NCBI GenBank assembly: GCA_949126835.1 | Contig: OX421495.1 | Coordinates: 24,028,533-24,092,532, forward strand | DNA: 64,000 nucleotides | DNA from: Anisus vortex | Lineage: Eukaryota > Mollusca > Gastropoda > Planorbidae | Direction of reading: 5' to 3' | In this document: positions 13,603 to 24,905 of the stretch, piece by piece | How positions within the stretch are numbered: the first letter of the stretch is position 1 | Layout: each line of letters begins with the position of its first letter | Notes under the pieces: model-generated | Told to the model about the DNA's origin: nothing | Database searches by the model: none | What the model saw: the letters and a program-made list of their open reading frames with translations, nothing else | Translations under genes and position numbers: made by a program

Positions 13603-13866
13603 TATCCCTTTGACGCCAGTGGAATTGGGGAATAACGTCCTTATAGTGTCCCTTTGACGCCAGTGGAATTGGGGAGTAACATCCTTATAGTGTCCCTTTG
13701 ACGCCTGTGGAATTGGGGAGTAACGTCCTTATAGTGTCCCTTAGACGCCAGTGGAATTGGGGAGTAACGTCCTTATAGTATCCCTTTGACGCCTCTGGAA
13801 TTGGGGAGTAACGTCCTTATAGTATCCCTTTGACGCCTGTGGAATTGGGGAGTAACGTCCTTATAG
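13603..13866 (+). repeat. 44-bp minisatellite, six tandem copies
   Basis: Exactly six 44-bp units start at 13603, 13647, 13691, 13735, 13779 and 13823. Each runs from TRTCCCTTTGACGCC to CGTCCTTATAG with only a few substitutions between copies. The array starts directly after the CCCGGGTCTGGA segment of a SINE head, so it looks like an expansion within a retroposon. Confidence 0.9.
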
Positions 13867-14554
13867 GGTCTTCTAAAAAGTTCCACTAAATACATTCCCC
13901 ACCGCGTAGGACAACGGCATTGTATGTAGAACCAGGCAGACTAAACTACAAACGCAGTGGGCACAAACACCAACACGTCTTCTCGGTGAATACGACTTTC
14001 GTTGTGAGTCGGTATTGGTGACACTATTTAAACCTTGTAACCGCACGCAGTGAGTTCAACGCGACTTCGGACTTCAACAACACGCCTTCGCACCAACTTT
14101 TTTGACGAGAGTGCACAAATGGCTTGCTACATCTCACGCCTTCGGTTTTTTCACGGTTGCCAGTAGTCGCCTCGACCTTGAATGTGTGACGTCATAAGGC
14201 TGGACTAGGGAAATTTTCACTGTCAATTTTCTCATCGAAAAAGCATCGCAGACAATATCTGATTTCATTTTTGAATTCAGCGACTAAAATTCAAGGGGAG
14301 ATTCAAGCAGAATTTGAATTTGTGAAATATTTAGCGAGATTTAAAAAAATAATAAGGTAATAATATTGCACACTGCCGGGTTTCGTCTGGCGCCGCGGCC
14401 ACCAAGAGCACACTGTGTAGACATTAGATCTAGATCTAGTGTGTTGACCATTGACAGTTGACAGACAGTCAAGACTCAATCAGGTCAAGATGGAGACTGT
14501 ATTGATCACAGCAGTTCAGGATTGTCCGGCTCTGTATGAAAATGTTGGAACCAG

Positions 14555-14761
14555 TTGAAAAGATGCAATGTCAAAATGGAGATCCATGGTGTGATTGTGA
14601 AATATCTCATGGCCGGCCAAATGACAAGTGAACGAGGGTCAAGAAGTCAGCTAAGTCCAAGACATTCTATGTCTAGATGTACGCCTGTTGAACACAATGT
14701 TCAAAGTGATGCATACAATTATCAACAATACCACATCTCTAACGTTACACATCAGTACTAA
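14555..14761 (+). other. Unassigned 68-codon open frame within the Harbinger-like element
   Basis: This short open frame lies in the left part of the Harbinger-like element. Autonomous Harbingers carry a second, Myb/SANT-like gene, but I see no Trp-spaced Myb repeat here, so I give no function. It may be chance. Confidence 0.15.
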
Positions 14762-15474
14762 TATAATGCACGGAAAAATCAAAGTGTCTAAGTTCCCTTG
14801 AAAATATTTTTAGGGCTGGTTCAAATACACTGATTCCATTTTTAACTTTGTTCTTTTCAATAGCAAGGAGCAGTACAGTCAAATGTTTTCTTTCCGGACT
14901 TGAAAAGAACCTATTTCCTTTTTCCATAATATCATTATATACACAACATTAGATCGGACTTTGATGAATAAAAAGTTACGGTACTTTATAATAATCAGTA
15001 AGTTTTCTTGTTGCTACTGTTTTTGCTTTGTTCTGACTTGTTTGTTTTGTACATTAATTGTTGTAGGCCCTACTATGTTTGTCTGTTTGTTTGTTGCGAC
15101 CAAGGGGCCGTCCATTAATTACGTCAACAAAATAGGGGGGAGGGGGGTCTGAAAAAGTTTGACAATTGTTGACATGGGGGAGGGGGGGAGGTCAAGAAAA
15201 GTTGACGTCAACAATGTTACTTTATGAAGTAAATAATGATACAAATTTAGTACTCAATTCTACATGTGTCCTGTTCAACTTACATAGATAACATTAACAA
15301 CATAGTTTTACGTTAATACAAATCTATCAATTATGGAAACTACATTTGATATGTCCTTTTTGTGTCCATCTTGCTAGTTTGTAGATCTATGTAGTATGGG
15401 TGGAAACTAATGCAAATGTTAGCAAGGCAAAGTGACCGAGCAATTATAGAAAACCTCACCTTCGCTGTCTAGCG

Positions 15475-15946
15475 TAGGGTTGCCATACACATGGGTGTCA
15501 AAAGGAGGACACCGAGAGACAAAAAGGAGGACATTTTGTTTAAATTGCATAGTTTTGTATTTAGCCCGCAATCAGTATAATTTTATTACAGGAGCTGCCA
15601 CTAAGTTTAAATGTGTATTGGTAAACTGAACAAGAAACAGTTTTGTTAAAAAAAACATATAAATTCAATGTAGGCTGAAAGGCAGCTTGCATTTGGTTGG
15701 CAACTCATGCACGAGTCTTCTAAAAAAAAAGGATAATTATTTTCTTGTACAAATGTTCACCTATTTATTAATTATATTCTTAACATGTTAATACTAATTT
15801 TAAAATATATTTGTCCTTTTGCGTGCAAAACTAAAATATTACAAAAAATGGACATTTTAAAGGTATTGTGCTTTGCCTGCCGGACGGAGGACAGGAGTCT
15901 AAATAGGAGGACATGTCCTCCTTTTGCCGGACGTCTGGAAACCTTA
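15475..15946. mobile_element. hAT-type MITE nested in G-rich element
   Basis: The ends read TAGGGTTGCCATACACATGG and, on the opposite strand, TAAGGTTTCCAGACGTCCGG, both continuing into AAAAGGAGGAC. Flanking 8-bp repeats are GTCTAGCG (15467-15474) and GTCTAGGG (15947-15954), one mismatch. Its right half is also in the second G-rich copy at about 58980-59060, so this insertion predates the split of the two copies. Confidence 0.75.
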
Positions 15947-16604
15947 GTCTAGGGAGACATGGTGGCTGGAATAACAAAAGGAACACAAACACACCAACAA
16001 AATGTCTGCAGAGAACGTTCAGAAAACCAGTTTTTTTGCCGCTCAGTAAATCTAAATTAGGCTAGGTGCCAGAGTCTGGCGTTCGGTATATTTTATCAGC
16101 CATATAAGTGATGGCTGGGATTGATAATAGAATTAAAAACAATAATACGCCCTCGCCGAGACTATAACTAATGTTTGCATTGAATGAAGTGAATTTTAAT
16201 AATCCAACATGGTTATTAAAAAAAATATTTCCTTCAGAAAAATAATTTTGGCCCACCCCATGAAGTACGAAATAGTCTACTTAGCCTACCTTATTTCCTT
16301 TTAACAGCACAATGTTCTGATATATAAACGAATATATTTTTGCTCACTACGTTATAATAGGCAAAACATTAAAATTAGGTCGATAGGCTACATATTTAGT
16401 AATTTTTACGTTTTCATTTTTAATTTTCTGGAAAAATTTTATGAGATAATAATGTATTAGTATCAGTGGTGTCGACAATATTGCAAGGAGTGGGTGGCAA
16501 ATAGTGCAAGGTAGGGGGACAGGGAAGCAACTACCGTGTGTATATAATGTGTGTGTGTGCGTGGACAATAATGTAAGAAGGAATAGTGAACATATGGTTA
16601 AAAT

Positions 16605-17432
16605 TAGGTATGTTAAAACCGGTTTTTCTTCAAAACCTGTTTTCGGTTCTATAAAACCAGTTTAAAACCGGATTTCGGTTTCTCCCCCCCTCCCCCCCCC
16701 CCTTCCAGCGCAATGTCACAAGTCCAAGGCTGGAAAAGCCAAATGTGCGAAGATTATGTTGTAGATATATTTGAAAAATAGTTCAAATTTAATAAGTGTT
16801 TGGAGGGCATTCAAGAGGTTGATTTCTTTAAATACAATATGGTACACTTTAACATAAAATTCTTTAGAACTAAAAAAAATCTGGGCTAATTGATTAAAAC
16901 CGATAATAATAGCTTTCAATAGTGATAATCAAATTTGCGATTATCGTTGACCATGATATTAAAAAGCATATGAAGAGGATGACGATGTTAATCCAGGATG
17001 CTAGTAGGGCCTACGCAGATGCGTACAAAATCCAGTGGTACTGCCACCGATCCTGCTTATCTGTTGGGAACATAGCTTACAACGAGCCATTGTTAAAGAC
17101 GTTTTTTCAAAATTTTCTGCCTCAAAGGATTGTAATTAACTGTAACTTAACATTTGGTTTGGTGTTTTTTTTATCGCAAGCCATAGTTGGTATTTGGAAA
17201 ATAAGAAACACAATATCTAAGACTAAATAGTGTTAGTAAGGCATTTCAAGAATTGTTTTGTGTGAATCCAACATTAGGTCTATTTATTACAAATATTTCC
17301 ATCAAAACCAAAAAAAAAAAGGCTGTGCTAGTTGAATTAATGATTAGGCCTACCTCCCAACCAAGAAACCTAAATCCGGTTTTGAAAATCAAAACCGGAA
17401 TCCGGTATTCCGGTTTTTGGTTAACATACCTA
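16605..17432. mobile_element. 828-bp hAT-like element nested in G-rich element
   Basis: Inverted ends TAGGTATGTTAAAACCGG and TAGGTATGTTAACC are flanked by a perfect 8-bp repeat GTTAAAAT at 16597-16604 and 17433-17440. The second G-rich copy has the empty site, with a single GTTAAAAT near 60300. The 102-codon open frame at 16922-17230 has no recognisable transposase motif. Confidence 0.85.
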
Positions 17433-17645
17433 GTTAAAATAGAAGGCTAATTTACAACCGGTGCACAATTTCCCCCTAAACTATTTGACAATTAACATTG
17501 TACCAAAAGTTATTTTAGTGAAACGTAGAATTAGACTTGATTAAATATGTATATGAAAAGAACAATAGTAAACATATGAGAATTATAGACAATAACAAAT
17601 CTTTTAAATAAGTTTTAAAATGTATTACAATTAATTAGCCTATAG

Positions 17646-18001
17646 CAGGGATCGGGAACCTTTTTGTCTTAGAGAGCCATGGATACCACATATTTTGAAA
17701 AGTAATTCTGTAAGAGCCATACATTGAGATTATGTTTAAAACTAAAAATTCAAGTAAATGTGTGCATTTTGTGTAATTTAAACACTAAAAGTACAATAAT
17801 TATGGATCTGAATTATTCTGATGCTGAGCTGCAGTAGACTTTAGCTCATTTGTAGAATGAAATATTGATATAAAATTAATATGTAGATCAAAAAGTCTAA
17901 AAAAACAACATTTTTTAAATAATCGAACATTTGTCGGCGAGCTAGATGCAGCCATCAAAAGAGCCACATCTGGCTCGCGAGCCATGGGTTTCCGCCCCCT
18001 G
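17646..18001. mobile_element. 356-bp hAT MITE (TSD GCCTATAG)
   Basis: Ends CAGGGATCGGGAACC and, on the opposite strand, CAGGGGGCGGAAACCCATGG match the CAGGGGTCGG-type termini of animal hAT elements. A perfect 8-bp duplication GCCTATAG lies at 17638-17645 and 18002-18009. The interior is non-coding. Confidence 0.85.
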
Positions 18002-18425
18002 GCCTATAGTATAGACCTTTCCGTTTTAAATCTATTTAACCAAAAAAGCAAGCGTCTAAAATTGTGTTACTAGTTTTAGGGGGGGGGGGGGGTAACCAAT
18101 TGTTGACGTAATTATATAGGGGGGGTCTCTGAAAGTTTGACAGTTGTTGACAAGGGGGAGGGGGGGGGGAGGTAAAAATCGCCTAAAAATTGTTGACGTA
18201 ATTAATGGACGTCCCCCAAGGACTTGTATGAGTATTGGAGCTCTTAAAGTTTAAGTGGTCCGAAAGACCTGTACAGCCATGGCAGCCCAGCTTTGTACCC
18301 TGGGGACTGAAGGACCTTAAATGTACCTCAAGATTCTGCTGAGTGCAGATGATAATGACTTATCTCAATGTAATCAAAAGTCGTTCTCTTAAAAATAAAA
18401 ATTTGCAATGGCTCTGTATCAGAAA

Positions 18426-18790
18426 TCACTTAAAACATGTTGATAAGTAAATCTGCGAATTTTCATGCTTGTTGCATGCGTTTGAACAATTGTGCCGATT
18501 TTTGCAACAAACAACCTGCACTATCTTGGGGACAACGGTTTTCGGAAGTTTGTGGTGCGCTTGGTGATGCTTGGACTCACTAACTCCAAAAGTGTCCGAA
18601 AAGTTTAGAGTCTCATCCTGATGTACGCGATGCATTTTTCCTCGTCGTTCAAAACCTCGTCTAAAAGATGATGGTATTCCCAAAACCTTTCTCTCTTTCG
18701 AAATATGTGATGAACCCAGTACCGTTGACGTTGAGCCCTATAATACCTTTTCCCGAGCCAAAAAAATAGAACATTGCTGCAAAGCTGCAA
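18426..18790 (-). pseudogene. Harbinger (HARBI1-like) transposase N-terminal remnant
   Basis: Read on the minus strand, residues RYWVHHIFRKRERFWEYHHL followed by LLDEVLNDEEKCIAYIRM match the conserved start of Harbinger nucleases (WVHP... F.EFH.L...L..D...F..YFRM). After a stop and in the same frame, LELVSPSITKRTTNFRKPLSP matches the following block. In-frame stops and loss of the DDE catalytic region make it a pseudogene. It lies just inside the right end of the element at 13945-18978, reading inward, as expected. Confidence 0.75.
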
Positions 18791-19121
18791 TGCACAGCTC
18801 CTCCATTTTGGAATGACCTATGCGTCACATGATCTCTAGGCTCTCGCTGGCTAAAAGTTGAATGCACGTCGTATCGCGCACTGCGTTTGTGCCAATCTCA
18901 GTTCAATCGTACAACTTGCGTTCGGCTTAAGATACGTGCCGAAGGTGTGTTGGTGTTTGTGCCCACTGCGTTTGCAGCCTAAGGTGTCGGAACTATCAAC
19001 GCAGGACTCACGTGGAAGTCCTTGTTAAAATTATGGTTAGGAAGGCCCCTCAACTGATCAACGTCTAGTTTGACCATAGGCCTACTTTAAGTCTAGGGCA
19101 CCAAGAGAGGAATCTCTGCCT

Positions 19122-19560
19122 CAGTCAGTGGGAATTAATTCCAGTCTGGGGGTGTCCCAGAGTACCTGACATAAGTTGGGTAAAAGCAGTTCTTTTTTTG
19201 TAAAAAAAAATAGGTGCCGGTACTCAGTGATGGATTGCCTAACTTTTAAAGCAGTTTCGTATTTTATATTTTAATTCTTATTGTGCGCAATTTTAAAATA
19301 ATTCAATATTAACAAATTAATAATATAATAAATTAATAACAAACGTTAAAATACAAGAAAAGTAATATTTTTTTCCCCACATTGAAAAAGGTGCCGGTAC
19401 GCTGTACCGGTGCGTACCGTCACAAAAAAAAGCACTGGGTAAAAGTAAAGATAGATGGGCATTGTGCTGGCCCCACAATCTCCTATTATGTAGATGCCAC
19501 GGAAACTGCTTGAACGCTGCTTCTCCGGATCTATTGAGCAATTCGCGTAACAAATTGGTA
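19122..19560 (+). mobile_element. SINE 3' fragment split by a MITE
   Basis: The pieces TCTGGGGGTGTCCCAGAG...ACCTGACATAAGTTGGG and, after a 251-bp interruption, GTAAAGATAGATGGGCATTG...GCCACGGAAACTG follow the body of the complete SINE at 53437-53711. The tRNA-like head is not recognisable upstream. The interruption is a hAT MITE. Confidence 0.75.
19187..19437. mobile_element. 251-bp hAT MITE inserted in SINE (TSD GGTAAAAG)
   Basis: The termini are CAGTTCTTTTTTTGT and, on the opposite strand, CAGTGCTTTTTTTTGTGACG. A perfect 8-bp duplication GGTAAAAG lies at 19179-19186 and 19438-19445. Removing the insert plus one TSD restores the SINE sequence GGGTAAAAGTAAAG. AGGTGCCGGTAC occurs near both ends. 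Confidence 0.85.
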
Positions 19561-19649
19561 AAATACAAGTTTTTAGCCTACAGCAAAATTTCAGCCCCTT
19601 CCACATAAAGGCCTATATTATATACAGTGTACAGCGGTAAATATATACT

Positions 19650-21126
<1,477 letters not shown>

Positions 21127-23348
21127 CAGTGGTTCTTAACCGGTGCTCTGCGGAGCACTGGTGCTCCGCGAGGTAGTTGCAAGTGCTCCGCGAAATTATG
21201 AAACTAAAAATTTAATGTTCACTCACTTACTCTATCTGATTGAGCTAAACAAATGCTTATAATAGGTAGTCCAAACGGGGAAAAATCTTTAAATCGGCCT
21301 TTTTGCCTATTTTTACTGTTTTTGTAACAAAGTTTTGACTCACTTGTACTAATGCTGCAAAAATAAAATTTATATGTGATTAAAGTTGAAGCCTTTTTCT
21401 AACAAAATATTTACTTGTTAAACTTATTAATTGTATTTTAAAAAGTGGCGATGAAGCAATGAAATAATGAAAATTCCTCGCTCAAATGATACATAAAAAA
21501 AAAATTTAAAGCTATGTCGGATGATATCGAGAAAACAGTTGCCGATAAGCTTTCCAAACGGCATTTTGCTCTGCAAATTGACGAGTCCACTGACATAAGT
21601 GGAAAAGCTCATACAAGGGTTCGTTCGTTTCATTCATGAAAACGAAATAGTGAATCAATTTCTATGCTGTCTTGAGCTTACCGAACGTTCGACAGGACAA
21701 GATGTATTTCATTCTATTTCTTCCTATTTCGAACAATTCAAAAAATCATGGGAGTTGTGTGTGGGAATTTGTACGGACGGTGCTCCATCAATGGTAGGCT
21801 CATTAAAAGGGTTTGTGACTCTCGCCAAGAAAAGAAACGCCAATATTATATCTACTCACTGTTTTTTGCACAGAGAATCTCTGGTGTCCAAAACATTACC
21901 AGTAGCATTAAAACCTGTGCTAGACAAAGTTGTAAATATGGTAAACTTCATAAAATCGAGACCTTTGCTTTTGCATTCTGAAGTGAGAATTGGCATCTTT
22001 AGCTGATATTTTTGATTATTTAAATTGTGTTCATACCAGCCTTCTAGGAAGAAAAGAAAATTTTTTAACATCGACCGACAAATTGACAGCCTTTCGGAAA
22101 AAAGTTATTTTTTGGAAAAATCATTTGTTGGAGAAAAAGAAAGTAGATATATTTCCTTCTCTTAATGATAACACTACCGACGGAATTATTTCAGCAGTAA
22201 CAGAGCATTTAACTTTATTAGAAGAAAAGATTGAATTTTATTTTCCATCAATAAACGTAGAAACATATGACTGGATACGTAATCCCTTTGCCACGGTTGA
22301 TACATCAAATAGTAATTTGTCATACCAAGAAGAAGAAGAATTAATCAACCTATCATCGGATCGTGCACTTAAAATAAAATTTTCCGAAATGGTTCTGGAG
22401 GAATTTTTTATCTTTGTGCAAGAAGAATACTCAGCTCTCTCCATGAAGGCACTAAATCTTGTTGCAATTTTCAACATCATATTTTTGTGAACTCGGTTTC
22501 TTGATAGTCACCAACATAAAAAATAAAAAAACGAGCAACACTTACTAATTTGGATGAAGAATTGAGGGTAGCTTTTTCTAAAATTAGGCCTAATATCACT
22601 GAAATTTGTAAAAACCGTCAAGCTCAAGTTTCACATTAAATCTTTTTATTATTCTGAATTAAATTTTGCTCAATGTTATTTTTTTTACTTATTAAATTTA
22701 CGTTTATTAAAAATTTGTTTGTCATGTTATAATTTTAAACTCTTATGTTCTTTTATTTTCAATAAAAGTCGTACGTATGTGTATTTTTACGCCCTTTATT
22801 TTAACTTCTACTGTCTGCTTGCTTGATTGCTTGGAAAACTTTGCATCGATGTTTCAACCACTTCCCGTCGTTTAATCGAGCTGAAATTTGGACAGCAGAC
22901 TTGTGGCGACTAACAATACATTCTATTAAATTTTCAGTTAAAACAACTTAATAATACTACACTTATGACAATATTCATTTCTTAAAAGGAAAGTATAAGA
23001 AAAATTTTGGTTTCACTTTTAAAATGCCTGTGCAACTTTTTATAGTTTTTCGGCGCAAAGCTAGAAAAAAAAAATATGCGCTAAGATTATTTTTAGAACA
23101 ATTCATACGGAGTAAGGAGATATTTTTGAGATTTGCGACACAGATATTTTCTGTACGTTTCATTTGCAGTAGTCAATCAATTATTTAATTACATGATGGT
23201 AAACTTAGTTTGCAAATAAAGGGAGTATAATAAAAACTTTGTTATTATGGTTTTCTTGTTTTGTTTTTTTTACTCTTGATTTTGGTGCTCCCCAAATTTT
23301 TGTCATGATCAAAAGTGCTCCCCGACTTCAAAAGGTTAAGAACCACTG
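21127..23348 (+). mobile_element. hAT transposon, decayed, TSD ATGTAGAA
   Basis: Inverted ends CAGTGGTTCTTAACC (21127) and its complement ending at 23348 are flanked by a perfect 8-bp duplication ATGTAGAA at 21119-21126 and 23349-23356. TGCTCCGCG/TGCTCCCC motifs follow inside the ends. The plus-strand interior carries a broken transposase of the ZBED5/SCAND3-like hAT type. At 2222 bp it is shorter than autonomous relatives because the N-terminal coding part is missing. Confidence 0.92.
21500..22640 (+). pseudogene. hAT transposase remnant (ZBED5/SCAND3-like)
   Basis: Successive frames read LSKRHFALQIDESTDISG, then a stretch with CVGICTDGAPSMVGSLKGF (the catalytic TDGA.SM block), then NIISTHCFLHRESLVSKTLP, and finally LRVAFSKIRPNITEICKNRQ, the typical hAT C-terminal tail ending near 22640. 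Frameshifts lie near 21630, 21990 and 22490. The N-terminal BED zinc finger is absent. In family terms this is an RNase H-like DDE enzyme that excises and inserts hAT elements; this copy cannot encode an active one. Confidence 0.88.
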
Positions 23349-23417
23349 ATGTAGAATATGAAAATATGTTACGAAACATTTAGGGAAAATTTTGTAATAA
23401 TGTAAAAAAAAAAAAAT

Positions 23418-24005
23418 GATTATTAATTTTCATAGATGAAAAAAGCTAATTCCTTTATCTATACTCATCTATAAATTGGTAAAAAATCTCTAAAATTGAT
23501 TTTAATTAGTACAAAAGTTTTTCAAATTTGGGAAGGCGTTTAAAAGTAAAATGAAAAAGAAAACAAAACATAAATAGAGATTTTTAACAATTTAGCATAA
23601 TAAAAGATAATTAAAAATTACCAGGTTGAATAAATATTAGCCGATCGCCATGAAATTAGCAAGCACACTCATAGTGAGTCAGTGTGTACAAGCTGTATAA
23701 ATAAGTTTTTAATATTTAAAATTATATTTTTGTGACTTTTATTTTTAAACAATTCAATCTTTAGAGGACATTTTATTTGATTTTATTCAAAAGCTAAAGA
23801 AAAACACATTTTTAAGTAATTTCTAAAAATATTTTTGGTTTGAAACTTTTACAGCTATAATATAAGTTTTATATATTAAGGCATTTAACATAACAAATCA
23901 ATAATAATCTAAAAAATGACCTGGGACACTTTTTTCACTTTGGTTTGCATTTTTTGCAAAATCAATTTTACATACTATCATACCGATTTGTGGGGTAGCA
24001 TCACA
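23418..24005. mobile_element. Second, diverged copy of the 8682-type MITE
   Basis: It follows the 8682-9288 element colinearly: AAGCTAATTC, TTTATCTATAC, AAAAGTTTTTCAAAT, GATCGCCATGAAATTAGCAA, GGACACTTTTTTCAC and a right end GTGGGGTAGCATCACA. The left inverted repeat is not recognisable, so the 5' tip is lost or strongly diverged. Confidence 0.7.
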
Positions 24006-24894
24006 TAATAATATACAAATTGTTCAGTCTTTTAAGTACCTCGTACAGCTTCAGAGTGAAAATTATTTTTTGCCAAACTACAGATTGCATCAAAATGGCT
24101 TAACAATGATTAAGACATTACTGACATTGTTTAAATGTCAGTAAAAAGGCCCGATCAATGTTTTACCTGGACACACACATGTGCAGTATTTTAAGTTTCT
24201 GAAACCTAAACCTTAAAAAAAATAAAAATAAATTGAATTGGAATTTAAATGCTGCCAGCAAAATTATTAGCAACACACAACAAGCACAAAAGAAAGACTC
24301 TTTTAAGAAAACATGATAGATGTTGAACACAAAAACACCCTCTCATACAAAAGTTAATTATTTTAACATTCTAAAGAAGATACAAGTCACAAAACCAAAC
24401 AAACGCACAGATTCTTTTGTTCCCATGGTAATGAAATTATCAAATAGAAATTTTAAAAAGTATTAAAGTGTAGTTCTCTTTGAAATGTACAGGATTTTAT
24501 TGAGAAATGTATGTATACATGTATTGATTGTACTTTAAATATACCGTAAGTATTTGACATTTTTTATTTTTAATGTTTTAACTCTATGTGTTGCAAAATT
24601 GTAAAAAAAATTTCCAGTGGGGTAATAAAAATTATTATTATAATTAAATTATTATATAAATTCTTTTATTGAAATTAAAAAAACATCTACAAACAAAAAA
24701 AAAGTAAACTGTCTCACTGACTGTAAACATTAAGAAATTTCACACATGATGGCAAAATTATTTTGTAAAGTTTGTGAAAAGTTCTGGAAATTATATGGTA
24801 AGAACTTAAAGAACCTTGTTAACTTCTCACTGTGTAATTTTTTAAAGTAGTTGTAAATAATAACATTAATTCTTATGATATATTTGTTTTTCAG
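24006..24894. other. EXO1 5' flank / first intron
   Basis: AT-rich and without a recognisable exon. TTTGTTTTTCAG at 24883-24894 is a good acceptor, so an untranslated first EXO1 exon should lie upstream. I could not place it. Confidence 0.4.
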
Positions 24895-24905
24895 ACAAGT
24901 ACAAA

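Larger units (their letters stand above)
15104..18216. mobile_element. G-rich GGGG-RCGTCC element, copy 1 (TSD CAA)
   Basis: The termini are inverted: GGGGCCGTCCATTAATTACG at the left, and GGGGACGTCCATTAATTACG read on the opposite strand at the right. Flanking CAA is duplicated at 15101-15103 and 18217-18219. Inside each terminus lies a G-rich block (AGGGGGGAGGGGGG, GTTTGACARTTGTTGACA, GGGGGAGGGGGG). The two blocks are in direct, not inverted, orientation. No transposase is visible. It contains three further hAT-type insertions and shares its interior with the copy at 58574-60829. Confidence 0.85.
13945..18978 (-). mobile_element. Harbinger-like DNA transposon, interrupted
   Basis: Terminal inverted repeats of about 32 bp match closely. 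The left end reads ACTACAAACGCAGTGGGCAC onward; the right end, on the opposite strand, differs at only two positions near its tip. Direct repeat CTAA (containing the TAA typical of Harbinger targets) flanks it at 13941-13944 and 18979-18982. A decayed Harbinger-type transposase start lies on the minus strand at 18426-18790. Most of the present length is an inserted element at 15104-18216, so the original copy was about 1.9 kb and already internally deleted. Confidence 0.75.

Noticed and set aside
13603..13866. Regular 44-bp repeats resembling a CRISPR array
   Set aside because: The units abut head to tail with no unique spacers; this is a minisatellite in a eukaryotic genome.
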